The translations under genes were made by a program, and so were the position numbers. Below the pieces are notes generated by a model. That model was not told the origin of the DNA. It did no database searches and saw only the letters and a program-made list of their open reading frames with translations. A stretch of 21,117 nucleotides of DNA from Polyangiaceae bacterium (GTDB lineage: Bacteria; Myxococcota; Polyangia; Polyangiales; Polyangiaceae), in contig JAICTU010000106.1 in NCBI GenBank assembly GCA_025936205.1, positions 1 to 21,117 of the forward strand, read 5' to 3'. How positions within the stretch are numbered: position 1 is the stretch's first letter; each line of letters begins with the position of its first letter. This document shows positions 1 to 6,933 of this stretch, one piece after another.

Positions 1-426
1 GGGCAGCCAGTCAACATCCAGTTGACCCTGATCCCGTTCGCCGGTCCTCCCTTCACTCGGACGATCACGGTGCCCGTGCCCAAGTATCTCGCCGACACGA
101 CGCTCAAGCTGTCGATCCGCCCGGGCCACTCGGTGGAGCGAGAGAAGGCCAACCCCGAGACGCTGGACGAGTTCATCGCCAACCAGGCGGACCCAATTTA
201 CCCCCCGAAGACCGTGGTCGTTTCCTATGCTGCAGGCGGCGGTGTGAGCTTCAAGGGTCGCGTCGCAGAGAATCTTCCGCCCGGCGCGATCGACGCCATC
301 CGGCAACGCACCGCGAGCTTCTCCCCCGAGGCCTTCAAATCGAATCGGTATCACGTGGTCGAGCTCGATGATTTCATGGTTGGAAACGACAGCGTCAGCG
401 TCAAAGTGAGGCCAGTGCTCCGATGA
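1..426 (+). CDS. C-terminal part of an unrecognised protein (5' truncated by window edge)
   Basis: The reading frame is open from base 1 and ends at TGA 424-426, so this is the 3' end of a longer gene. The TTG at 22 is in frame but there is no reason to treat it as the start. About 141 residues are visible, rich in beta-prone stretches (TRTITVPVP, KTVVVSYAAGGG, VKVRPVLR), with a charged middle part. I see no membrane segment or catalytic motif. The stop overlaps the next ATG (ATGA, 423-426), so the two genes are probably translationally coupled and work together in the envelope. A SpoIVB/S55-peptidase-like protein whose C-terminal beta domain this would be is one possibility, but it cannot be tested from this fragment. 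Confidence 0.75.
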   Translation, partial: GQPVNIQLTLIPFAGPPFTRTITVPVPKYLADTTLKLSIRPGHSVEREKANPETLDEFIANQADPIYPPKTVVVSYAAGGGVSFKGRVAENLPPGAIDAIRQRTASFSPEAFKSNRYHVVELDDFMVGNDSVSVKVRPVLR

Positions 427-2498
427 ACCGAAGGACGATGCGGCTGGGAATTGCGGGCTTGTCGATGCTGGCTGTGCTGGGCACAGCCGCGCTCAGCGCT
501 GCCGTGGGCACGCGCCGCTTCGAGCTGCATCGAGGCAAAGACTTCCAGGGCGGCGACCTCAAGGGCGTGGCGGTGGACAGCGCCGGCCGCGTGCACGCCG
601 GTTTGAATCTGGGCGCGCTGCCGCTGGCGGATGCGCAATCCGTGTGGTGCGCGCTTCCGCGCTCCGATGGCAGCCTGCTGCTCGGGACCGGCAACGAGGG
701 CAAGCTGCTCGAGGTGCGCGGCGGCTCGGTGAAGGTCGCGGCCGAGACCAAGGCCCTGGTCATCACCTCCATGGTCGAGGGCTGGAAGGGCGATGTGCTG
801 CTCGGCACGATGCCGAAGGGCGAGGTGATGCGCTACTCCGGCGGCAAGCTCTCGACGCTGGCCAAGCTGGAAGGGGCCGACCACATCTGGGCGCTCGCGT
901 TCGACAAGTCGTCGCAGGCCCTGTTCGCGGCCACGGGCCCCGAAGGCAAACTCTTCCGCATCGAGCAGAGCGGCAAAGCCCAGGTCTACTTTGACGCCGA
1001 GGAACAGCACCTGATGAGCGTGGCCGTGGCGCCGCAGCGCAGTAATTATCGGGCGCCCGAGGGGCGCGATGGTACGGTCGTGTACGCCGGCTCCAGCGAC
1101 AAGGCGAAGCTGTACGAGGTGCGCGCCCCGGGCCGTGCCAGCGTGCTCTATGACTTCGGCCGCACGGAGGTGCGCTCGATCGCGGTCAGCCCGAAGGGCG
1201 ACGTGTACGCGATCGCCAACGACATCAAGTCGGGCGGCTTCGTCCAGCGCGACGACGATGGCGGCGAGTCTCAGCCCCCGGCCAAGACGACCGGCAAGGG
1301 CGTTTTGTTCCGTTTCTCCAGCGACGGCACGCCGGAAGAATTGCTGGAAGACAGCGACGAGCACTACACCAGCCTCACGCTGGGCCCCAACGGGCAGCCG
1401 TACGTGGGCACGGGCGTCAACGGCCGCATCTACACCGTGGATGACGCGCACAATGACGTGCTGGTGGCGGACACGGAGGAGCGCCAGATCGGCGCGCTGA
1501 TGCTGGCCGGCAACCAGCAGTTCGCCACCACCAGCGATCCGGCGGTGTTGCACCCGGTGCGCGGCATCGGCGGCACCGACGCGGTCTGGACCAGCAAACC
1601 GCTGGACGCCGGCTTGCACGCGCATTTCGGTCAGCTGAGCTGGACGGCGTCGGGTCCGCTGGAGCTGTCGACGCGCTCCGGCAACACGCAGCAGCCCGAC
1701 GATACCTGGAGCCCCTGGAGCGAGGCGCTCACCAAGCCGGGCATGACGCAGAGTCCCCCTGCCCGCTACGTGCAGATCCGAGCGCGCTGGAGTCGCGATC
1801 CGCAAGCCGCGCTGAGCGATGTCACGCTGCCCTTCGTCACCGACAACCTGCGCGCCGTGCTGACGAGCCTGGAGGTCGACCGCGAGAAGGACGAGCGCGT
1901 CAGCAACGGGAGCGATGATATCGGCAGCTCCGGCGGTCCGATCAGCGACGACGCCAGTCCGGTGGTCAAGCTGAAGTGGAAGGTCGACAACCCCGATAGC
2001 GACGAGCTGCGCTACCGGCTGCAGTACCGCTTGCTGGGCACCGACCAATGGGTGGACATCCTCAAGCCCGGCCGTCCCCTGACGAAGACCCAATTCGACT
2101 GGGACACCGCTGATTTGCCGGAGGGGCGCTATCAGGTACGCGTGCAGGCGAGCGATGAGCTCTCCAATCCGCCCGATCGCGTGAAGAAGCACGAGCTCTC
2201 GAGCAGCACCATCGTGGTGGACAACACGCCGCCCGCGCTCACATCGCTGGAAGCCAATGGCCGCCGCGTGACGGGCACGGCCGTGGACGGCGTGGGGCCG
2301 ATCGCGCGCATCGAGATGAGCGTGGCGGGCAGCGGCGAGTGGTTCCCCTTCTACCCGCGTGACGGCATCTACGATCAACAGCGCGAAGACTTCGATGTCG
2401 ACGTGTCCTCGTTCGCGCCCGGCGGACGAGTGGTGATCGCCGTGCGCGTGTACGATCAGGCGAACAACTTCCTGGTCCGGCACGTGACCCTCCCCTGA
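423..2498 (+). CDS. Secreted beta-propeller protein with C-terminal Fn3-like domains
   Basis: This is a 691-residue protein. The N-terminus (MNRRTMRLGIAGLSMLAVL...) is a signal peptide cleaved near residue 27, so it is exported. Residues about 45-380 carry repeated blades of the form LLxGTxxxGKLxxV, seen at roughly 86-98, 125-138, 166-180, 219-233 and 326-340, which indicates an NHL/YncE-like beta-propeller. Residues about 515-600 (VKLKWKVDNPDSDELRYRLQY...GRYQVRVQASDE) look like a fibronectin-III-type sandwich, and 601-691 like a second beta domain. A propeller plus sandwich without catalytic residues suggests a periplasmic or surface binding scaffold. Its start codon overlaps the previous stop (ATGA), so expression is probably coupled to that gene. 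The partner and ligand are unknown. Confidence 0.85.
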   Translation: MNRRTMRLGIAGLSMLAVLGTAALSAAVGTRRFELHRGKDFQGGDLKGVAVDSAGRVHAGLNLGALPLADAQSVWCALPRSDGSLLLGTGNEGKLLEVRGGSVKVAAETKALVITSMVEGWKGDVLLGTMPKGEVMRYSGGKLSTLAKLEGADHIWALAFDKSSQALFAATGPEGKLFRIEQSGKAQVYFDAEEQHLMSVAVAPQRSNYRAPEGRDGTVVYAGSSDKAKLYEVRAPGRASVLYDFGRTEVRSIAVSPKGDVYAIANDIKSGGFVQRDDDGGESQPPAKTTGKGVLFRFSSDGTPEELLEDSDEHYTSLTLGPNGQPYVGTGVNGRIYTVDDAHNDVLVADTEERQIGALMLAGNQQFATTSDPAVLHPVRGIGGTDAVWTSKPLDAGLHAHFGQLSWTASGPLELSTRSGNTQQPDDTWSPWSEALTKPGMTQSPPARYVQIRARWSRDPQAALSDVTLPFVTDNLRAVLTSLEVDREKDERVSNGSDDIGSSGGPISDDASPVVKLKWKVDNPDSDELRYRLQYRLLGTDQWVDILKPGRPLTKTQFDWDTADLPEGRYQVRVQASDELSNPPDRVKKHELSSSTIVVDNTPPALTSLEANGRRVTGTAVDGVGPIARIEMSVAGSGEWFPFYPRDGIYDQQREDFDVDVSSFAPGGRVVIAVRVYDQANNFLVRHVTLP

Positions 2499-2737
2499 AG
2501 AGCTCCCGCGGGAAGAGCTGTCCCGATCAGCCGGGCGCCTGCAGCGGCGCCCGGCGACCCCGCCAGCACGCGGGACGCTGCAGCGCGCCAGGACGGACAT
2601 CGCCGCAAAGCATCAAAGGCCTCCGGGCCGGCAGTGCATTTTCGAAAGCCTGAGAGCTCCGGAAATACGTCGCGCCGTCCGCTGCAGGAACATCTGCTGC
2701 CTGGGAACGATTCCGCACTCACCTGCACAGCGGGCGC
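2499..2737. other. Intergenic spacer
   Basis: About 340 bases separate the propeller stop from the likely lipoprotein start at 2842. This part holds the hairpin at 2531-2554. I see no convincing coding frame: the short minus-strand frames here have no homology I recognise and no ribosome binding site. Base composition becomes more AT-rich towards 2761-2790, where the candidate promoter lies. Confidence 0.5.
2531..2554 (+). terminator. GC-rich hairpin after the propeller gene (possible terminator)
   Basis: A perfect 9-bp stem CCGGGCGCC/GGCGCCCGG with loop TGCAGC lies 32 nt after the propeller stop codon. No T-run follows, so it may be an RNA 3'-end stabiliser or a factor-dependent stop rather than a classical intrinsic terminator. 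Confidence 0.4.
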
Positions 2738-2750
2738 CCGTTGGCTGGCA
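2738..2750. repeat. 13-bp direct repeat, copy 1
   Basis: CCGTTGGCTGGCA occurs here and again, identical, at 2797-2809, 59 bases apart start to start. This copy covers the candidate -35 box; the other lies downstream of the predicted transcription start. The arrangement could be a pair of operator sites. Confidence 0.5.
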
Positions 2751-2769
2751 ACCTGCCGGGTGCTACCAT
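2741..2769 (+). promoter_or_regulatory. Candidate sigma70-type promoter of the lipoprotein-miaE unit
   Basis: TTGGCT (2741-2746) and TACCAT (2764-2769) are separated by exactly 17 bases. Each hexamer matches the consensus at 4 of 6 positions. Transcription would start near 2776 in a locally AT-rich stretch (2765-2788), unusual for this GC-rich window. The -35 box lies inside the first copy of a 13-bp direct repeat. Confidence 0.4.
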
Positions 2770-2796
2770 ATTAAGGTTAATCTTCGTTTCTGCCCG

Positions 2797-2809
2797 CCGT
2801 TGGCTGGCA
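2797..2809. repeat. 13-bp direct repeat, copy 2
   Basis: Second identical copy of CCGTTGGCTGGCA (first at 2738-2750). A TTG inside it (2800-2802) opens the longest reading frame of the lipoprotein, but the GTG at 2842 is the better start. Confidence 0.5.
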
Positions 2810-2841
2810 GCTTTCATTCTTCTTTCTTAGCTAAACCTACC

Positions 2842-3873
2842 GTGGCGAAACGCTGGGTCCGGGTGTCGTTTGCGTTGCTCATGGGAGCGAGCGCAGTCGG
2901 CGCATGTTCGGTAGATCGCGCTCCCATGGCCAGCTCGAGCTGCACCGGCTTGAGCTGCCAGGATGTTGGCGACCAGGGGCCGGCGATGGATCTGGGTGGG
3001 ACGGCGGCCGCGCCCGACGCATCGAGCTCCGCGTCGCCGCCGCCCAAGCTGCTCAAGGTGGTCTGCGGTGACGGCCTGTGCGTGCCCGAGGATCGGCGCT
3101 CCTGCGCGAACTATTCGCCGCCCGGGCAGGCGCCGAGCGAGACCGGGGGCGAAGGCGATGCCGGCCGCTCTGAAGAGTCGGACAGCGGCGCGGGGCTCGA
3201 CGCGGGCGTGGGCGACGCCGGGTTCGACACGCGCGTCGATGGCAGCTTCACTCGCCCGACCACTCCCGAGGCAGCGCCGAGCGCGTACGCTTGCCAGCTC
3301 TCGCCAAACGGCATCAATCGGGTGATGCGCAGCTGCGTCCCTGCCGGCACGCGCAAGACCGACGAAGCGTGCACCTCCTCCCTCGACTGCGAGCCCGGTC
3401 TCGGCTGCGTCGGCAGCGTGCGCGCCGGCCGCTGCCTGCCCTATTGCTGCGGCATCGACGGCGATACCTGCGAGGACGGCTCCTTCTGTGCGCCGCGCCC
3501 GTTGCGCACGCTGGAGCTCGGCGAAGCCGACGGTCCGATGGTGCCCGTGTGCGATCGGGCCGAGAACTGCAGCCTGGGCGAACCCGCGAATTGCACGGGC
3601 GAACACTGCGTCTGCAGCAGCGAGAAGGTGTGCTCGGTGGTGCGCCCGGACGGCACCACGGCCTGCGTGGATCAGGGTGAGAACGGCGCCGGCGAGCCCT
3701 GCCCTTGCAAGTGGGGCTACGTCTGCTCGCAGGGCACGACGCCCCCGAGCTGCGTCAAGACCTGCGAGCTGAACGCCCTCGACCAGTGCGGCTCGGGCGT
3801 GTGCCAGTCGACCCCGCTGCTGCCCGAAGGCTGGGGTACTTGCGTCGGCACCCCGTCCGATCAAAAGCCCTGA
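2842..3873 (+). CDS. Cys-rich outer-membrane lipoprotein
   Basis: The frame is open from TTG 2800, but starting at GTG 2842 gives a compact lipoprotein signal: a basic n-region (AKRWVR), hydrophobic SFALLMGASAV, then GAC-S with lipidated Cys at residue 22. Ser at +2 predicts outer-membrane sorting. The mature protein has a low-complexity Ala/Ser/Pro segment, a CGDGLCVPEDRRSC motif typical of myxobacterial lipoproteins, an Asp/Gly linker (DAGVGDAGFD), and a C-terminal half with more than 20 cysteines in short CxxxxxC spacings (e.g. ACTSSLDCEPGLGC). These are probably disulfide-bonded in the periplasm or at the surface. No enzymatic motif is visible. No good Shine-Dalgarno sequence precedes either start. 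Its stop is separated by 1 nt from the miaE-like ATG. The function is unknown; binding or adhesion is a guess. Confidence 0.75.
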   Translation: MAKRWVRVSFALLMGASAVGACSVDRAPMASSSCTGLSCQDVGDQGPAMDLGGTAAAPDASSSASPPPKLLKVVCGDGLCVPEDRRSCANYSPPGQAPSETGGEGDAGRSEESDSGAGLDAGVGDAGFDTRVDGSFTRPTTPEAAPSAYACQLSPNGINRVMRSCVPAGTRKTDEACTSSLDCEPGLGCVGSVRAGRCLPYCCGIDGDTCEDGSFCAPRPLRTLELGEADGPMVPVCDRAENCSLGEPANCTGEHCVCSSEKVCSVVRPDGTTACVDQGENGAGEPCPCKWGYVCSQGTTPPSCVKTCELNALDQCGSGVCQSTPLLPEGWGTCVGTPSDQKP

Positions 3874-3874
3874 C

Positions 3875-4447
3875 ATGCTGCAGCTGCAGTCCCGCACCCC
3901 GGAGCGCTGGCTCGAGGTGGTGTTCGCCGGCTTCGACGCGTTCCTGATTGATCACACGCTGTGCGAGCGCAAGGCGAGCGCCATGGCGATGTCGCTGGTC
4001 GCCAAGTACCCCGACCGCGACCTGATCCTGGAGCCGCTGATCGCGCTGGCGCGCGAGGAGCTGGAACACTTCCACATCATGTACAAAGTCCTGGCGTCAC
4101 GCGGACTGCGCCTGCCCGGCGACGCGCCCGACGAGTACGTCAACGGCTTGCGCAAAGTACTGCCGCATCACGCAGAGAGCTTGCTCCTCGATCGGCTGCT
4201 CGTCTCCGGAGTGATCGAGGCCCGCAGCTGCGAGCGGCTACAAATGGTGATGGAAGCGCTCCAGGACACCGAGCTCAAGCAGATCTACCTGGACCTGGTG
4301 CGCGCCGAAGCCCGCCACCACGGGCTCTTCTTTCGCCTCGCGCACCACTACTACCCGCCCGGGCTGGTACGCGACCGTTCACAGACGCTGCTCGCCGCCG
4401 AAGCGGCGCTGGTCGAACGCCTCCCCCTGCGCGCCGCCGTACACTGA
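3875..4447 (+). CDS. miaE: tRNA-(ms2io6A)-hydroxylase, MiaE family
   Basis: This 190-residue protein is close to the usual MiaE length. MiaE is a non-heme diiron monooxygenase that hydroxylates the isopentenyl group of ms2i6A37 in tRNAs reading UNN codons. The family signature FLIDHTLCERKASA is present at residues 23-36. Ferritin-like diiron ligands are all recognisable: E31, E62-x-x-H65 (in REELEHF), E115 (in GVIEARSCER) and E145-x-x-H148 (in EARHH). The start ATG at 3875 lies 1 nt after the lipoprotein stop, so the two genes are co-transcribed and possibly coupled. The partnership with a Cys-rich lipoprotein is functionally unexpected. No MiaA or MiaB gene is in the window. Confidence 0.92.
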   Translation: MLQLQSRTPERWLEVVFAGFDAFLIDHTLCERKASAMAMSLVAKYPDRDLILEPLIALAREELEHFHIMYKVLASRGLRLPGDAPDEYVNGLRKVLPHHAESLLLDRLLVSGVIEARSCERLQMVMEALQDTELKQIYLDLVRAEARHHGLFFRLAHHYYPPGLVRDRSQTLLAAEAALVERLPLRAAVH

Positions 4448-4573
4448 AGCACGCCACGCGAGGCAGAAGAATCAGATTCTGGGTGAGCGGGCACTCCACG
4501 TCGGCGCGCGTCGCCAAGCCCCCTGCTCGCCGTGCCGCCTTTTTCGAAGGGCTCGAGGGGGGGCGCGGCGGTT

Positions 4574-4593
4574 CGAGACCGAATCCGGTCTCG
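4574..4593. terminator. Hairpin between convergent genes (possible bidirectional terminator)
   Basis: A perfect 8-bp stem CGAGACCG/CGGTCTCG with loop AATC lies between miaE (+, ends 4447) and the AMIN-like gene (-, ends 4605). The symmetry would serve both strands, but neither side has a T-run directly after the stem. Confidence 0.35.
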
Positions 4594-4604
4594 GCAAGGA
4601 GCGC

Positions 4605-5099
4605 TCAGGATTGCGCGGGTGGTAGCTCGACGTGCAGCGTCGCGATGCCGTCGCTGGTCACCACGCGATGGCTGGGGCCGTTCGCGTCGGGATCGGAGCT
4701 CAGGTCGATGACCAGGTCCACACCGTCGGCGCTCTGGACCAGCGCCACGTGCGAGACGGGCGGGCCGAAGTGCTCGGTGGGCAGGGGGTTGCCGTTGTTG
4801 GGAACGCCGAGCTTGGCACCCGCGAGCTTATACGTGAGGCGGCGCCCGGTTCGATCCAGCGCAACCGGCACCTCGCCGGTCATGCGCACGAAGATCGATG
4901 CACCTTTGTCCGGACGAACCGCAAAGCCCGTGAAGATGATCTCGACCCCTGAGCGCGCCGCCGCGTGCTCCGTCGCCTGCGAGGCCTTGTGCGCTGGGCC
5001 TTGCGCCAGCGCTCGGCCGGCCCCGAGCGTCGCCATGCCGCCCAAGAGCGCCGCCGCCAGGACCCTCGTCCACCACTCGCCCCGCACGCTCTTTGACAT
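4605..5099 (-). CDS. Secreted AMIN-like domain protein
   Basis: The frame is open from 5156, but ATG 5099 is the best start: AAGGA lies 7 nt before it and the product begins with a signal peptide (MSKSVRGEWWTRVLAAALLGG...ALAQG). The mature part (about 130 residues) follows the AMIN pattern: VEIIFTGFAV, ASIFVRMTGEVPVAL, RLTYKLAGAKL, VSHVALVQSADGVDLVIDL, ending in ATLHVELPP. AMIN domains in secretins such as PilQ and in AmiC bind peptidoglycan or localise envelope proteins. Here the domain stands alone with no secretin or amidase part. It is the last gene of the minus-strand set, 68 nt after the SurA-like gene. A periplasmic, cell-wall-associated role is inferred. Confidence 0.65.
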   Translation of the reverse strand: MSKSVRGEWWTRVLAAALLGGMATLGAGRALAQGPAHKASQATEHAAARSGVEIIFTGFAVRPDKGASIFVRMTGEVPVALDRTGRRLTYKLAGAKLGVPNNGNPLPTEHFGPPVSHVALVQSADGVDLVIDLSSDPDANGPSHRVVTSDGIATLHVELPPAQS

Positions 5100-5167
5100 C
5101 ACGGATCCTTCCATTGCCAGCACGATCCTATAATTTAGCCCGCTGGGGCAGGGCACGCTACCGACGC

Positions 5168-6124
5168 TCAGGGGGGTGCGTTGCCGCTCGCCGGCGGCGC
5201 TGGGGGCGCGGGTGTCTCACCGGGTGGATCAGTGGCAGGCGGAGTTTGAGGTGCTGGCTTGTCGGGTGCCGGGGTGCTGGGTGCCGGAGTGTCGGACGGC
5301 GGCGCAGGTGACACCGCCGCCGGCACTGGTACGACGGGGGACGCTGCTTCCGTGGCCGCCGCTGCGGGCACGGGCAAGGAAGCCAGCGAAACTTTGATGC
5401 GCGAGCGCGCTCCTTCGTAGAAAGCGCGCACGGCGGCGTTCAAGCGCTGCGCCACGTACCAGCGCGCGAGCAGGGGCGCCACGACCTCGTAAGGTTGCGC
5501 CGAGAACGGCGTGCGGGTCGTACGGTGTACGATGCGCAGCTCGGTATCGCTCGGTGTGAGCATGGTGGCGACCATGCGATCCAGATACAGGCTCGCGCGT
5601 GCACGCCGCACGAGCAGCGGGCCGAGGTCATTCGGATCGAGGCCCTCCGCGCCCAGCAGCTCGCGCAACGCCGCCTCGCCGCCCACCTGCTCGACCAGCG
5701 CCAGCCGCGCCGAGCGCATGCGCGTCTGCAGATCCGTGCGGCTGGGCTCGGGCGTGATCTCCAGGCTCTCCAGCAGCGTCTCCGCCATGTGCCGCTCCAG
5801 CGCGGAGCGCACGTGGCGATCGAGATAGGGCGCAGCCGCCGAGGGTGTGAAGCCATTGTCGGTGAGCGCGTCGAGCCGGGCTTCGAACGCCAGCTCACGC
5901 TCGAAGATGAAGCGCGGGCTCGCGACTCCGCCCGTCTCCGGCGCGGTGAAGCGGACCACGACGCGATCGATCGCCCGGGGCGTGGGCAGCGCCGGCGCGG
6001 GCCTGGCGGGGGGTGCGACGGCCGGTGGCGTGAGCGGGGCCGGCGCGTCCGCAGCGTGCGCGGAGCCGGTGAGCAGCGCAGCGACGCCGAGCAGACACGC
6101 GCTGAACGGCGGGAGCTTCCGCAC
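5168..6124 (-). CDS. Secreted SurA-like helical protein without PPIase domain
   Basis: The frame is open to 6376, but that overlaps the UPF0158 gene. GTG 6124 has GGAGG 4 nt upstream and yields a clean signal peptide (residues 1-24, ending GSAHA-AD). The 318-residue product has a Pro/Ala-rich segment (25-50), a helical core (about 62-250) and a Pro/Ala/Thr-rich tail (about 253-318). In the core, LRELLGAEGLDPNDLGPLL and LYLDRMVATMLTPSDTELRIVH resemble the SurA/parvulin N-terminal chaperone helices that normally lead into a peptidyl-prolyl isomerase domain. Next comes a final helix ending YEGARSRIKV, with no PPIase domain. I infer a periplasmic chaperone or substrate-binding protein. It starts 14 nt after the UPF0158 stop. 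Confidence 0.6.
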   Translation of the reverse strand: MRKLPPFSACLLGVAALLTGSAHAADAPAPLTPPAVAPPARPAPALPTPRAIDRVVVRFTAPETGGVASPRFIFERELAFEARLDALTDNGFTPSAAAPYLDRHVRSALERHMAETLLESLEITPEPSRTDLQTRMRSARLALVEQVGGEAALRELLGAEGLDPNDLGPLLVRRARASLYLDRMVATMLTPSDTELRIVHRTTRTPFSAQPYEVVAPLLARWYVAQRLNAAVRAFYEGARSRIKVSLASLPVPAAAATEAASPVVPVPAAVSPAPPSDTPAPSTPAPDKPAPQTPPATDPPGETPAPPAPPASGNAPP

Positions 6125-6138
6125 GCTGCCTCCGGCCC

Positions 6139-6933
6139 TCAGGAGGGGAGCGTCTTTTCGGCGCCTCGACCGTCTTCTGGCGGCGAGGACGGCGGGGCAC
6201 TGCTGCTGCGCAAGCGCGGCTCGGAGCCCTCGTCTTCCGGCGCATTGGACTCGTGACGCTGCGAGTAGCCGCGCGACACGCGCCGCGCCTTCACGAACTC
6301 GGCGAAGGTGAGCACGCGATCGAGGTCGCGCGCGCCCAGCGTCGTCGCCACGTCTTTCAGCTGGCGCCGCAGCCACTCTGCGTTGCGAGTGCGCCTGCCC
6401 CCGAGCTGGTCCTGCGAGACCGGCGGCGGCTCGGAGTTCTGCTCCTTGACGGGTGCCGGCGCGGCAGCAACCGGGCGCGGCACCGCGCGCAACGCATGTG
6501 CCTCGAGCCAGGCTTCCATGAACACACGCAAACGCTCGCTGCGGAACGCGAACCAGCGCTCTCGCTCCGTCGCGTTCACCATCAGCACGTCCTTGAAGCG
6601 CCGGAATGCCCCTCGGCCATCGATCGCGAGCACCAGCTCATCGCGCAGATCGCCGGGATCCAGCATCTGGATGAAGCGCTCCATCCAGCGGTACTGCTCG
6701 CGCGAGCTCACCGGCTCGACGCGCACATAAGCCGCGTCGGCGGCGATGCGCGAATGCATCTGTGGGTCGGCGATCCCGTCCACCACCCGCAGCACCTCCC
6801 CCGTGCCGAGATGCAGGTAGCTATGCACTTCCGGAGCGTTGTTTTCGAACGCATCTTCGAGTGCCTCCCAGTCGACGGGAACATCGATAATGGCTTCGGA
6901 ACGGGTGCCTCCCCCGCTCTTTTCAGCTGCCAT
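6139..6933 (-). CDS. UPF0158 family protein
   Basis: This is a 264-residue cytoplasmic protein with no signal peptide. Residues about 16-150 match the UPF0158 pattern: IDVPVDWEALEDAFENN, then YLHLGTGEVLRV, then REQYRWMERFIQML, and RGAFRRFKDVL followed by RERWFAFRSER and EAWLEAH. The family has no established function. The C-terminal third is an unrelated, family-atypical extension: a Pro/Ala linker, a short helical region (AEWLRRQLKDVATTLGARDLDRVLTFAEFVKARR) and an acidic/Ser-rich tail. Its ATG overlaps the end of glpK by 11 nt, with AAGG just upstream, so translation is coupled to glpK. Confidence 0.8.
   Translation of the reverse strand: MAAEKSGGGTRSEAIIDVPVDWEALEDAFENNAPEVHSYLHLGTGEVLRVVDGIADPQMHSRIAADAAYVRVEPVSSREQYRWMERFIQMLDPGDLRDELVLAIDGRGAFRRFKDVLMVNATERERWFAFRSERLRVFMEAWLEAHALRAVPRPVAAAPAPVKEQNSEPPPVSQDQLGGRRTRNAEWLRRQLKDVATTLGARDLDRVLTFAEFVKARRVSRGYSQRHESNAPEDEGSEPRLRSSSAPPSSPPEDGRGAEKTLPS

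Noticed and set aside
2504..2513. TCCCGCGGGA palindrome just after the propeller stop
   Set aside because: Short GC palindrome without T-run or second copy; the nearby 9-bp hairpin at 2531 is the stronger structure.
351..2600. 749-residue open frame on the minus strand opposite the propeller gene
   Set aside because: Composition is His/Arg/Ala-rich with no recognisable domain, and it lies opposite a gene with a signal peptide and clear repeats. It is an antisense shadow typical of GC-rich DNA.
2456..2728. 90-residue minus-strand frame in the spacer after the propeller gene
   Set aside because: No ribosome binding site or recognisable domain, and it overlaps the 3' end of the propeller gene and the hairpin.
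4535..4560. T5 run between miaE and the AMIN-like gene as an intrinsic terminator
   Set aside because: No good stem ends directly before the T-run; the clear hairpin in this gap is at 4574-4593.
6125..6376. N-terminal extension of the SurA-like frame
   Set aside because: It overlaps the UPF0158 gene, and a ribosome site plus signal peptide mark GTG 6124 as the start.
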